A stretch of DNA of 64,000 nucleotides from Candidatus Denitrolinea symbiosum (lineage in GTDB: Bacteria > Chloroflexota > Anaerolineae > Anaerolineales > Villigracilaceae). The notes under the pieces were generated by a model, which was given only the letters and a program-made list of their open reading frames with translations, was not told the origin of the DNA and did not search any database. The translations under genes were made by a program, and so were the position numbers. Location: assembly GCA_017312345.1 (NCBI GenBank), contig BLAA01000001.1, positions 248,001-312,000 on the forward strand, given 5' to 3'. Each line of letters begins with the position of its first letter. Position 1 is the stretch's first letter. Below, one piece after another: positions 9,269-17,001 of the stretch.

Positions 9269-9828
9269 CGCGCGACCGGCGAGGCGACATGCCGCACCCT
9301 CTCGACTCGATCCTCCCAACAATCCGCAAACCGCTCTTCCTTTCGCTTCTCGCGGCGACCGTCGTCCTGTTCGCCGTCCTCCGCGCGTTGGACGCGCCCC
9401 TGCAAACCTCCGCCGCGCCGAACGGGATCGTCTCCTACGAACTGGCGGGCAACATTAAACCCGCCGCCGAGATCCTCGCCTCGTGGGACGCGCGCGCCCA
9501 ACTCTTCGCGGCCTTCGGGCTGGGCTTCGACTACCTCTTCATGCCGGTCTACGCGCTGACGCTGTCGCTCGGCGTCCTGCTCGCCGCGCGGCGGCGTGCG
9601 GGATGGTTCGCCCGTCTCGGCGCGCCGCTGGGATGGGGCGCCCTCCTCGCCGCGCTCTTCGACGCCGTCGAAAACTTCTCGCTCTGGAAATTCATGCTGG
9701 GAGATTTTCAAACGCTCTGGCCGCGACTGGCGGCCGTCTGCGCGACGACAAAATTCGCCCTGTTGTCGCTGGGACTCGCGTACGCGCTGGCCGGCTGGCT
9801 GTGGCCGCGAAAAACAACCAACTCATAA
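9265..9828 (+). CDS. Four-helix membrane protein, unknown
   Basis: A 187-residue protein with about four hydrophobic segments. It starts inside the phoU stop codon (ATGA overlap), so the two are translationally coupled. A second in-frame ATG at residue 9 could also be used. Conserved-looking features are SWDARAQLFAAFGLGFDYLF and the acidic LFDAVENFSLWK before the last helices. I do not recognise a named family. The coupling to phoU suggests a role in phosphate or envelope physiology, but this is only inference. Confidence 0.7.
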   Translation: MTRDRRGDMPHPLDSILPTIRKPLFLSLLAATVVLFAVLRALDAPLQTSAAPNGIVSYELAGNIKPAAEILASWDARAQLFAAFGLGFDYLFMPVYALTLSLGVLLAARRRAGWFARLGAPLGWGALLAALFDAVENFSLWKFMLGDFQTLWPRLAAVCATTKFALLSLGLAYALAGWLWPRKTTNS

Positions 9829-9847
9829 ACAGAAAGGATGGCAAGAG

Positions 9848-10318
9848 ATGAAAAAATCGGCTTTGATCTTTGCGGCGGTCGCGTTCCTGGCGGCGCTCGG
9901 CGGGACGGTTATCAGCCCGCTGTGCACCCCCTGCCTGGCGCTGATCATCGGCGCGCTCGCGGGGTACCTGGCCGGCGTGTTCGACAAGCCCACGGATAAA
10001 TCCGCCGCGGTCAAGGGCGGCGCGCTTGCCGGCGCGCTCGGCGGACTCGGCGCGGCGCTGGGACAGGCAGGCGGATCGGTCGTCAACGGCGTCCTCATGG
10101 GGCCGGAGGGGACCGCGCAGTTCGTCCGCCAGCTGGGTCTGCCCGTCAGCGGCGATATCGGCTCCACTTATTGGGTCTCCCTGGTTATCAGCACGGCTTG
10201 TTTCGCGGTTTTGAACATCGGCATCATGGCCGCCATGGGCGCGCTGGGCGGTCTGCTCTGGAATCAGTTCAGCAACAAGCCCGCCGCCGCTCCCCCGCCG
10301 GCGGCGCCGATGCAGTAG
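9848..10318 (+). CDS. Small Gly/Ala-rich membrane protein
   Basis: A 156-residue protein with a signal-like N-terminus containing a CxxC (PLCTPCLALIIG), a Gly/Ala-rich middle (GGALAGALGGLGAALGQAGG) and two more hydrophobic segments. The tail is Pro/Ala-rich. AGAAAGGATGG lies upstream as a ribosome binding site, so the start at 9848 is preferred over the longer frame that overlaps the previous gene. It follows phoU and the four-helix protein and ends before a strong terminator. Function unknown. Confidence 0.7.
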   Translation: MKKSALIFAAVAFLAALGGTVISPLCTPCLALIIGALAGYLAGVFDKPTDKSAAVKGGALAGALGGLGAALGQAGGSVVNGVLMGPEGTAQFVRQLGLPVSGDIGSTYWVSLVISTACFAVLNIGIMAAMGALGGLLWNQFSNKPAAAPPPAAPMQ

Positions 10319-10376
10319 CAGGAAAACGCGCGGGCGGGCGAGTCCGCTCGAAGTCACGCGCGAAGCGAGAGAATCG

Positions 10377-10411
10377 AAACGGGACGCGTCCTGGTTGGGC
10401 GCGTCCCGTTT
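10377..10411. terminator. Bidirectional terminator
   Basis: AAACGGGACGCG (10377-10388) pairs perfectly with CGCGTCCCGTTT (10400-10411) around an 11-base loop. It lies between the converging phoU cluster and gdhA and can serve both strands. Confidence 0.85.
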
Positions 10412-10428
10412 GTTGATTGCCGGTCAGG

Positions 10429-11727
10429 TCACTTGGAAGGGTGCAGCCAGCCGCGCAGTTCCATGGCTTTGATCACGCGCGAGATGGCGACCATGTAGGC
10501 CGCGTCGCGCATGGAGACTTTCCGTTCCTGCGACATTTCCAGCACGCCGTAGAAGGCGGACGTCATCTTCTGGTCGAGTTTTTCGAGCACTTCATCCTTC
10601 GGCCAGTAGAAGTTCATGTCGTTCTGCACCTGTTCGAAGTACGAGCAGGTCACGCCGCCGGCGTTGCAGAGGAAGTCGGGGATGTCGAAGATGTTGTTGG
10701 CTTTGATGTATTCGTCGGCTTCGGGGGTGACGGGGCCGTTGGCGGCCTCGGCGACGATCTTGACGCGCTTGGACATCTTCTTGACGGTCTCGCCGTTGAC
10801 GTGGCCTTCGACGGCCGCGGGGATCAACACGTCGGCTTCCTTCTCGATCCACTTTTCGCCGTCTTCAATGATGTAGCCGGCCGCTTTTGCTTTTTCCTTG
10901 TCTACCGTGCCGTATTGGTCGGTGATGGTGAGCAGGAAGCGGGGATCCACGCCGTCTTTGTGGCTGTAGGTGAAGGCTTTCTTCTCATGGCGGTCGTAGC
11001 ACGAGACGCAGGCCACCTTGCCGCCCAGCATTTCGATGAATCCGATGGAGGCGTATTGCGCCACGTTGCCGAAGCCTTCGATGGCCGCCACCGATTTCTT
11101 CGGATCCATGCCGAGGTGTTTCATGGCCTCGCGCACAGTGTAGATGACGCCATAGCCGGTGGCCTCGGCGCGGCCCAGCGAGCCGCCTCCGCCCACAGGT
11201 TTGCCGGTGAACACGCCGGGCGTATATTCGCCGACGAGACGGGAATACTCGTCCATCATCCAGCCCATCATCTGGGCGTTGCTGCCCACGTCGGGCGCGG
11301 GGACGTCGTTGCGCGGGCCGATGTTCTTCCACATGGCGCGCACCCAGCCGCGGCAGATCTCTTCCTTCTCGCGGACGGACAACGCGGACGGGTCCACCAC
11401 GACGCCGCCCTTGCCGCCTCCCAGCGGGATGTCGGCCACGGCGCATTTCCACGTCATCCATGTGGCGAGCGCGCGGACGGTGTCCAGCGTCTCGTTCGCG
11501 GCGAAGCGGATGCCGCCCTTGTTGGGGCCGCGCGCGTCGTTGTGCTGGACGCGGAATCCCTGGAAGACCTTGATCGAGCCGTCGTCCATGCGCACCGGGA
11601 TGCGGAACGCGTATTCGCGCATCGGCCAGCGCAGGGTCTCGGCCACGCCCGGGTCGAGGTTGAGTTGTTTGGCGACAGCGTCGAACTGTTTCTGCGCCAT
11701 TTCAAAAGCGTTGAGTTGATCGGACAT
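10429..11727 (-). CDS. gdhA: Glutamate dehydrogenase
   Basis: A 432-residue Glu/Leu/Phe/Val dehydrogenase of the short hexameric type. The substrate-binding block with the catalytic Lys is GGGKGGVVVDP (near residue 105), with FRVQHNDARGPNKGGIRF before it and APDVGSNAQMMGWMMDEY after it. The Rossmann motif is IEGFGNVAQ near residue 218. It interconverts glutamate with 2-oxoglutarate and ammonia; coenzyme preference cannot be read safely. A 170-base gap with a terminator separates it from gatB upstream, so it probably has its own promoter. Confidence 0.96.
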   Translation of the reverse strand: MSDQLNAFEMAQKQFDAVAKQLNLDPGVAETLRWPMREYAFRIPVRMDDGSIKVFQGFRVQHNDARGPNKGGIRFAANETLDTVRALATWMTWKCAVADIPLGGGKGGVVVDPSALSVREKEEICRGWVRAMWKNIGPRNDVPAPDVGSNAQMMGWMMDEYSRLVGEYTPGVFTGKPVGGGGSLGRAEATGYGVIYTVREAMKHLGMDPKKSVAAIEGFGNVAQYASIGFIEMLGGKVACVSCYDRHEKKAFTYSHKDGVDPRFLLTITDQYGTVDKEKAKAAGYIIEDGEKWIEKEADVLIPAAVEGHVNGETVKKMSKRVKIVAEAANGPVTPEADEYIKANNIFDIPDFLCNAGGVTCSYFEQVQNDMNFYWPKDEVLEKLDQKMTSAFYGVLEMSQERKVSMRDAAYMVAISRVIKAMELRGWLHPSK

Positions 11728-11750
11728 GCTTATCTCCTAAAGAGTGGTTG

Positions 11751-11787
11751 AAAAAAGATAAACGGACTTCCCGGACGGGAAGCCCGC
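11751..11787 (-). terminator. Terminator after gatB
   Basis: On the minus strand GGGCTTCCCG..CGGGAAGTCC is followed by a T-rich run (GTTTATCTTTTTT). It lies between the gatB stop and the gdhA start and would end the gatB transcript. A distant TGTCAC..GTGACA inverted repeat (about 11837-11880) in the same gap could be an operator, with low confidence. Confidence 0.75.
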
Positions 11788-11899
11788 TTATAAAAAGCCT
11801 ATGTAAGAAATCGCTCCATAAGATAAAACCTGACCGCTGTCACAAGGGTACACGAGATTCAACTTCCCGTCAATGTGACAAACTTCATCTTGTTTGGAT

Positions 11900-13339
11900 C
11901 TACGCCTTCAACTGTCTCTCCAACTCGGCCCGCGCCGCCTGCGGATTGGCCTTGCCCGCGGCCTTCTTCATCACCTGCCCGAACAGGAAATTCAACACCG
12001 CTTCCTTCCCGGACCTGTAACTGGCCGCCTCGTCCGGGCATTCCTCCAGCGTCTGGCGGACGATCGCGGCGATGAACCCCGCGTCGCTGACCTGCTTCAG
12101 CCCCTTCGCGGCCACGATCTCCGCGGCCGACTTCCCGCTCTCGGACATCTCCGCCAGGACGCCGCGCCCCGTCGTTTGATTGATCTCCCCGCCCGCCACG
12201 AGACTCACCAACTCCGCCAACGCTTCCGGCCTGACCTTCAGCCGGTCCGCGGTTTCCTCGCGCGTTTTCATCAGCCCGAACAGGTCGCCGAGCATCCAGT
12301 TCGCGGCCGTCTTCGGCGGGACGGAGGCCGGGAGGCGGGAGACTGTCGCCTCGAAATAATCGGCGACCGACTTCTCCTCCGCCAGCCGCGCCGCGTCTTT
12401 GACGGGCAATTTGTAACTTGCGACGAATCTCTCCATCTTTGCGCGCGGCAGCTCGGGCAATTCCGCGCGGACGCGCTCCAGCCAGGCCGCGTCCACTTTG
12501 AGCGGAGGCAGGTCGGGTTCGGGGAAGTAGCGGTAGTCGTGCGCGTCTTCCTTGCTGCGCTGGGAATACGTCCGCTCGCGGGCCTCATCCCAGCCGAGCG
12601 TCTCCTGCTCCACCGTCCCGCCCGAATCCAGAATCCTGCTCTGACGGTCGATCTCGAACTCAATGGCGCGTTCCAGGGCGCGGAACGAGTTGAGATTCTT
12701 CACTTCGGTGCGCGTGCCAAGTTCTTCCGCGCCGGCCAATCGCACCGACACATTCGCCTCGAAACGGATGACGCCCTTCTCCATGTCCCCGCTGTTGACT
12801 TCGAGATAGCGCAAAATGTGACGCAGCGCCTCGCCATAAGCCACCGCTTCCTCGGCAGAGCGCATGTCGGGTTCGCTGACGATCTCCAGCAGCGGCACGC
12901 CGGCGCGGTTGAGGTCGAGCAGCGAGCCGCCCTCCGTGTGAGTCAACTTGCCCGTGTCCTCCTCCAAATGCACGCGGCGGATGCGCACCGTCCGCTCGCC
13001 CGCGCGGGTCTGGACGACGAGTCGTCCATGCTCGGCAAGCGGCTGTTCGTACTGCGAGATCTGGTAGCCTTTGGGCAGGTCGGGATAAAAATAATTCTTG
13101 CGCGCGAACACGCTGACGGGGTTGACCGCGCAGCCCAGCGCCAGCGCCGCGCGGAGTCCCATCTCCACCGCCATCTGGTTGACGACGGGAAGCGCTCCCG
13201 GCATCCCCGCGCAGACGGGACAGACCGCGCTGTTCGGCGGCGCGACGGTGTTGTCCACTACCGCGCAGGCGCAGAACATCTTCGATTGGGCGGCTAACTC
13301 AGCGTGGACTTCGAGTCCGATGACGGGTTCGTGGGGCAT
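11900..13339 (-). CDS. gatB: Asp/Glu-tRNA amidotransferase subunit B
   Basis: A 479-residue GatB with the N-terminal MPHEPVIGLEVHAELAAQSK, the zinc-site cysteines (MFCACA and CPVCAGMPG), the cradle domain and the C-terminal YqeY-like domain (GRGVLAEMSESGKSAAEIV). GatB carries the kinase and tRNA-binding functions of GatCAB, which converts misacylated Asp-tRNA(Asn) or Glu-tRNA(Gln). The start at 13339 matches the family; the longer upstream frame is a shadow of the hydratase gene. gatA and gatC lie 43 kb away in this window, so the three subunits are split. Confidence 0.96.
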   Translation of the reverse strand: MPHEPVIGLEVHAELAAQSKMFCACAVVDNTVAPPNSAVCPVCAGMPGALPVVNQMAVEMGLRAALALGCAVNPVSVFARKNYFYPDLPKGYQISQYEQPLAEHGRLVVQTRAGERTVRIRRVHLEEDTGKLTHTEGGSLLDLNRAGVPLLEIVSEPDMRSAEEAVAYGEALRHILRYLEVNSGDMEKGVIRFEANVSVRLAGAEELGTRTEVKNLNSFRALERAIEFEIDRQSRILDSGGTVEQETLGWDEARERTYSQRSKEDAHDYRYFPEPDLPPLKVDAAWLERVRAELPELPRAKMERFVASYKLPVKDAARLAEEKSVADYFEATVSRLPASVPPKTAANWMLGDLFGLMKTREETADRLKVRPEALAELVSLVAGGEINQTTGRGVLAEMSESGKSAAEIVAAKGLKQVSDAGFIAAIVRQTLEECPDEAASYRSGKEAVLNFLFGQVMKKAAGKANPQAARAELERQLKA

Positions 13340-13398
13340 GGGAGAGGGTAGAGAAAAGAGAGAAGAGAGTAGAGAGCAGGGAAGATGGTAGAGAGTAG

Positions 13399-14169
13399 TT
13401 ATCTGAAATTCGGAATCCGTTTTTCCAAAAACGCGTTCACGCCTTCCTGGTGTTCTTTGGTCTTTCCCGCGTCCTCCTGTAAGTCCGCTTCCGTTGCAAG
13501 GACTTCTTCGAGATGCGGGTACATGGCTTTGTTGAAAGCCAGTTTGGTCTTCCCGTACGCGCCGACGGGTCCCAGCGCCAGCATGGCGGCGATGTTTTGC
13601 GCCGCGCCCGTCAAATCGGACGGGATCACGCGGTTCACCAATCCCCACTGGAGCGCGGTCTGCGCGTCGATGGGCTGGTTGCTGAAATAGAATTCCGCCG
13701 CGCGGCCGAGGCCGATGAGCGCGGGCAGGAAGAGCGAGACGCCGCTGTCGGGGACCAGCCCGATGCCGCCGAAGCCGACGACGAATTTCGCTTCCGCCGC
13801 GGCGACGCGCAGGTCGCAGGCCAGCGCGATTCCGAGACTGGCGCCCGCGCACATCCCGTTCACCGCGGCGATGACCGGCTTTTCGATCTGGCGGATCTTC
13901 AGGACGAGCGGGTTGTACGTCTGCTGGAGATGCTGGCGGTAAGAGACCTTCCCCGCGCCCGCGCGCATTTCGGCGATGTCCTGTCCCGCGCCAAAGGCCG
14001 TCCCCGCGCCGGTGAGGACGAGGACGCGCGTCGCGGGGTCGCGTTCGGCTTCGTCCAGCGCGCGTCGCAGAGACTGGATCAGGTCGAAGTCGAGGGCGTT
14101 GGCGCGTTCGGGGCGGTTAAAGGTCAGGGTGCGGACGCCCGCTTGAAGCGTGGAAAGAAGCGTCGTCAT
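13399..14169 (-). CDS. Enoyl-CoA hydratase/isomerase family protein
   Basis: A 256-residue crotonase-fold protein. The oxyanion-hole region AGQDIAEM and the NGMCAGASLGIALACD segment are clear. The position usually held by the second catalytic Glu reads GFGGIGLVPDSG, with Asp, as in PaaG-type isomerases rather than classical hydratases. It may act on an aromatic-acid or unsaturated acyl-CoA. It is alone on the minus strand between gatB and a small conserved protein, with about 60 bases of GAGAG-type repeat separating it from gatB. Confidence 0.85.
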   Translation of the reverse strand: MTTLLSTLQAGVRTLTFNRPERANALDFDLIQSLRRALDEAERDPATRVLVLTGAGTAFGAGQDIAEMRAGAGKVSYRQHLQQTYNPLVLKIRQIEKPVIAAVNGMCAGASLGIALACDLRVAAAEAKFVVGFGGIGLVPDSGVSLFLPALIGLGRAAEFYFSNQPIDAQTALQWGLVNRVIPSDLTGAAQNIAAMLALGPVGAYGKTKLAFNKAMYPHLEEVLATEADLQEDAGKTKEHQEGVNAFLEKRIPNFR

Positions 14170-14177
14170 GGGATGTA

Positions 14178-14205
14178 GAAAAAAGACCGGGCGCTGGGCC
14201 CGGTC
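14178..14205 (-). terminator. Terminator after the 120-aa protein
   Basis: GACCGGGC (14185-14192) pairs with GCCCGGTC (14198-14205), and on the minus strand the stem is followed by TTTTTT. It directly follows the stop codon at 14209 and lies just before the enoyl-CoA hydratase start. Confidence 0.85.
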
Positions 14206-14208
14206 GGT

Positions 14209-14571
14209 TTATTCGCGTCCGTCCTCGGCGGAGTCGTCCTCCCCCGGGTCGAATTCGAGTTCCACTTTTTCGCTGTCGAGGTAGACCCACAGCAGGAGCA
14301 TGTGCCCGTCGGAAGTCTCCACGTTGCGGGCGGCGGAGATGGGCGCGGTCTGTTCGAGGCCGAGTTCGTTGCGATAGTGCAGGTGGATGTTGGCGCCGGC
14401 CCGCCAGGCGCGGTAGCAGCGTTCCACCAGCGCGGGGCCGTTGAAGGTGCGCAGGCGGGTGAGCAGGGGGATGGAGAAATGCGGGCCTTCGTTGAGGCCC
14501 ATGGCCCAACCGTCGTTGACGGCTTCGAAAATGGGGGGCGGTCCTTCGATAATGGTGATTTTGTCGTCCAT
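14209..14571 (-). CDS. Conserved small acidic protein, unknown
   Basis: A 120-residue soluble protein without membrane segments or a signal peptide. It has two halves: an N-terminal part (ITIIEGPPPIFEAVNDGWAM, ALVERCYRAWRAG) and an acidic tail (VELEFDPGEDDSAEDG). I do not recognise the family. It is a single gene with its own terminator. The start at 14571 is chosen over the longer frame because the upstream part overlaps the lipB 3' end. Confidence 0.65.
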   Translation of the reverse strand: MDDKITIIEGPPPIFEAVNDGWAMGLNEGPHFSIPLLTRLRTFNGPALVERCYRAWRAGANIHLHYRNELGLEQTAPISAARNVETSDGHMLLLWVYLDSEKVELEFDPGEDDSAEDGRE

Positions 14572-14630
14572 GATAAACCTTGTAGCGGCATGATACCATA
14601 AAAATCTGAGCGGCGCTTTAGAGGCGGTTT

Positions 14631-15350
14631 TCAGTTCGACGCGTCCCGCTCGAATGTTTCGCGGAACGCCGCGCTCACTTCGGCTTTCACCCGCTCCATC
14701 GCGGGGATGGGATCGAGCAGGTCGGCCAGCGCGATGACCGGCTCGCTCAGCCCGCAGGCGATGATGCCGTCCCAATATTCCATGTCGGGGTTGACGTTCA
14801 GCGCGAAGCCGTGACGCGTCACCCCTTTCGCGTCCACCTTGACGCCGATGGCGGCGATCTTGGCGGGTTTGACTTTATCTTCGGGACGGCAGCGCGCGCA
14901 CCGCGAGTGGACGTCGGCCTGCACCCACACGCCGCTCAGCCCGGACCTCTGTCCGCCCGCCACGCCGAGGCGCGCCAGCGCGGCGATGAGGGTTTTCTCC
15001 AGGTCGCGGACGTAGCCGACGTAATCAGCCCGTACCCCCGCCCCCTCTCCCGCGGGGAGAGGGGGGAGTTGGATGAGAGGATAGCCCACCAACTGCCCCG
15101 GCCCGTGATAGGTGACGTCGCCGCCGCGGTCCACCCAGTGGACGGAGACGCCGCGCCGCGTCAACTCTTCGGGCGGCCAGAGCAGGTTTTCGGCGTGGCC
15201 TTTTCGTCCAAACGTGAAGGTGTGGGGATGTTCGAGGAGCAGGAGAGTCGGCGGACGCGTCCCCGCCGCGATCTCCGCCGCGTATTCGTCCTGGAGTTTC
15301 CAGGCGAGGGCGTAATCCATCAAACCGAGATCGAGGATTTGCAAGTTCAT
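14631..15350 (-). CDS. lipB: Octanoyl-[ACP]:protein octanoyltransferase
   Basis: A 239-residue LipB with GGDVTYHGPGQLVGYP, the catalytic Lys in KIAAIGVKV, VTRHGFALNV and the catalytic Cys in IIACGLSEP. It transfers octanoyl from ACP to lipoyl domains, the first step of protein lipoylation. LipA is not in the window. Two features are odd: residues PLPAGEGAGVR in the middle are encoded by a palindromic repeat (15041-15066), and CARCRPEDKVKP is an unusual Cys-containing insertion before the active-site Lys. Both lie in surface loops, so the enzyme is probably functional. Confidence 0.94.
   Translation of the reverse strand: MNLQILDLGLMDYALAWKLQDEYAAEIAAGTRPPTLLLLEHPHTFTFGRKGHAENLLWPPEELTRRGVSVHWVDRGGDVTYHGPGQLVGYPLIQLPPLPAGEGAGVRADYVGYVRDLEKTLIAALARLGVAGGQRSGLSGVWVQADVHSRCARCRPEDKVKPAKIAAIGVKVDAKGVTRHGFALNVNPDMEYWDGIIACGLSEPVIALADLLDPIPAMERVKAEVSAAFRETFERDASN
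15041..15066. repeat. Palindromic repeat inside lipB
   Basis: CCCCCTCTCC-CGCG-GGGAGAGGGGG forms a near-perfect stem inside the lipB frame and is read as LPAGEGAGV. It preserves the frame. Confidence 0.8.
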
Positions 15351-15365
15351 ACCGATAATCCCATC

Positions 15366-15495
15366 GTAGGGGCGGACACGTAGGTCCGCCCTGGCTACAT
15401 GTCTGCCCTGGCTGTGGGCAGTCACGCAGGACTGCCCCTACGGACCAAAACCCTGCCCCTACGGAACAAAAAACCTGCCCCTACGGACCAAAAAC
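15366..15495. repeat. GTAG-type palindromes and a short direct repeat
   Basis: GTAGGGGCGGAC-ACGTAG-GTCCGCCC (15366-15391) and a GGGCAGTC/GACTGCCC palindrome (about 15416-15437) are followed by three copies of a roughly 24-base unit CTGCCCCTACGGAMCAAAA. The last copy contains the stop codon of the dprE1-like gene, so the repeat forms its 3' end. Confidence 0.85.
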
Positions 15496-16863
15496 CCGCC
15501 GATACAGATCCGACTCCAACAACCCGTTCGGGTCGCAGCGTTTTTTCAATTTCTTGAATTTTTCCACCGTCTCTTCGCCATAGAACGTCCGCGCGGTTTC
15601 GGCGGTGGTTTCGCTGTTCTTGGCGAAGTAGAACCGTCCGCCCGCGGAGAGGACAATGCGGTCGAATTCCTGCGTCAATTCGCGCAGGCGGGCGCGGTTC
15701 GCGTCGGTGACTTTGAAATCCATCGCGAGCGAGAACCCGTCCACGGCGTGGGTGAGGAGGAAGGCGTCGGGGCGGTGGCGTTTGGTGACGCCGAGGTAGG
15801 AGGGGAGATTCCGCTTTTTGGCGAGGGCCAGCATCTCGGTCCAGGCGGGAAGCGCAGTCTCCTTCGGGAGGAAACTCTGATATTGGATGAGTCCGCCGCG
15901 CCCGTAGGAGAGTTCCCAGTTCGGGACGTAGTCCAGCAAAAAGTGGAAGGCGGCGTGGCTTTGTCGGAAGGTGTGACGGCGCAGGCTGGCGACGTACTTG
16001 GCGAGGTTGACCGCGCCCCAGCCGAGGTCGTTGGCGAAGGGCGTCATAAAATAGTGCAGCAGGCTTTTGGGAAACACGCCAAAGAGACGATCGGGCAGGT
16101 TCTGGTAGGCGAGCGTCATCGTCTTTTGCGCGTCGGGGTCGTCGTCCGCGTGCAGGTAATCGGCGGCGTGGATCTGTCCATGACCGACGGTGATGCAGTC
16201 CAGCCAGCCCACGATGTAATCGTGGTTCGGCGCGCCGTCTTCGAGACTTTGCAGTTGTTCGCCCAACGTGCGCGTCGGCCAGGCGCGGACTTCGAGCAGG
16301 CCGGATTCCATTTTCTTCATCTTCAGGCTGATCGAAGTGAACACGCCCAACATGCCGTAGCCGCCGATCATGGCGTAAAACAGGTCGGCGTTTTTCTTCG
16401 GCGAGCAGGTGACTTCCGCGCCCGTCGGCAGGATCGCCGTGAACTCGGTCACGTGTTCGCCGAAAACGCCCATGCGGAAATTGTTCTTCCCGTGGATATT
16501 CGCGGCGAGACAGCCTCCCAGCGTGGTGGTCATCGTCCCGGAGACGACGGGCGGCCACCAGCCATCGGGCAGGACGCGCTGCCACAATTGCCGGAGCGTG
16601 ACGCCCGGCTCGCATCGCGCCTGACCTGTGGCGGGATCCCACTCGAGGATTTGATTCATCCCCGACAGGTCGAGGACGATCCCGCCGCCGTTCATGGCTG
16701 CGTCGTTGTAACTGCGTCCCGCGCCCCGCGCGGCGACGGCGAGCCCGTCCCGTTTGGCGCGCTGGAAGGTTTCATGGATTTCGTCCGCCGAGCGCGGCCG
16801 GACGAGATACGACTGCGCTTTGAGCGAGTGTCCGAAGTTTTCGAGGGAGGTGAAGGTTGTCAT
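15481..16863 (-). CDS. dprE1: FAD-dependent oxidase, DprE1-like
   Basis: A 460-residue FAD-binding (PCMH-type) oxidoreductase. The FAD region reads ARGAGRSYNDAAMNGGG and GCLAANIHGKNNFRMGVFGEHV, which matches decaprenylphosphoryl-beta-D-ribose 2'-oxidase (DprE1). The C-terminal D-arabinono-lactone-oxidase-like part includes ELSYGRGGLIQYQSFLP. DprE1 oxidises the 2'-OH of DPR; DprE2 then reduces the ketone to make arabinose donor. The start at 16863 is set by TACAAT exactly six bases upstream. The dprE2-like gene is upstream on the same strand, but a DUF3800 gene lies between. The gene name is by homology; the natural polyprenyl substrate is not proven. Confidence 0.82.
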   Translation of the reverse strand: MTTFTSLENFGHSLKAQSYLVRPRSADEIHETFQRAKRDGLAVAARGAGRSYNDAAMNGGGIVLDLSGMNQILEWDPATGQARCEPGVTLRQLWQRVLPDGWWPPVVSGTMTTTLGGCLAANIHGKNNFRMGVFGEHVTEFTAILPTGAEVTCSPKKNADLFYAMIGGYGMLGVFTSISLKMKKMESGLLEVRAWPTRTLGEQLQSLEDGAPNHDYIVGWLDCITVGHGQIHAADYLHADDDPDAQKTMTLAYQNLPDRLFGVFPKSLLHYFMTPFANDLGWGAVNLAKYVASLRRHTFRQSHAAFHFLLDYVPNWELSYGRGGLIQYQSFLPKETALPAWTEMLALAKKRNLPSYLGVTKRHRPDAFLLTHAVDGFSLAMDFKVTDANRARLRELTQEFDRIVLSAGGRFYFAKNSETTAETARTFYGEETVEKFKKLKKRCDPNGLLESDLYRRVFGP

Positions 16864-16869
16864 GTTGAG

Positions 16870-16875
16870 ATTGTA
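16870..16875 (-). promoter_or_regulatory. -10 box of the dprE1-like gene
   Basis: TACAAT on the minus strand ends six bases before the ATG at 16863, predicting a leaderless mRNA independent of the upstream DUF3800 and dprE2-like genes. Confidence 0.6.
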
Positions 16876-16926
16876 TTTTTTTTGAAATCGCAATGGTTTT
16901 TCGGAAAATTTGCTTTATAATGTAGT

Positions 16927-17001
16927 TAATCCGCTTGGCGGAGGTGGATCGCCCGTAGGGGCGAGCGTAAGAGGGTCTCTCAAGAGGCCCTTTTATTTTT
17001 T
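16927..17001 (+). ncRNA. Candidate small structured RNA next to DUF3800
   Basis: TATAAT at 16916-16921 on the plus strand is followed by about 75 bases with three hairpins: CCGC-TTG-GCGG (16931-16941), CGCCC-GTAG-GGGCG (16950-16963) and the terminator GGGTCTCT/AGAGGCCC (16973-16990) with tail TTTTATTTTTT. No plus-strand gene is present. The U-tail overlaps the 3' end of the convergent DUF3800 gene. From memory, Rfam holds several DUF3800-named RNA motifs found beside such genes, so a partner RNA is plausible. The -35 region is weak. This is inferred from structure only. Confidence 0.5.

Noticed and set aside
16930..17000. The hairpin at 16973 considered as the DUF3800 terminator
   Set aside because: The U-run follows the stem on the plus strand only. 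On the minus strand no T-run follows, so it fits a plus-strand transcript better.
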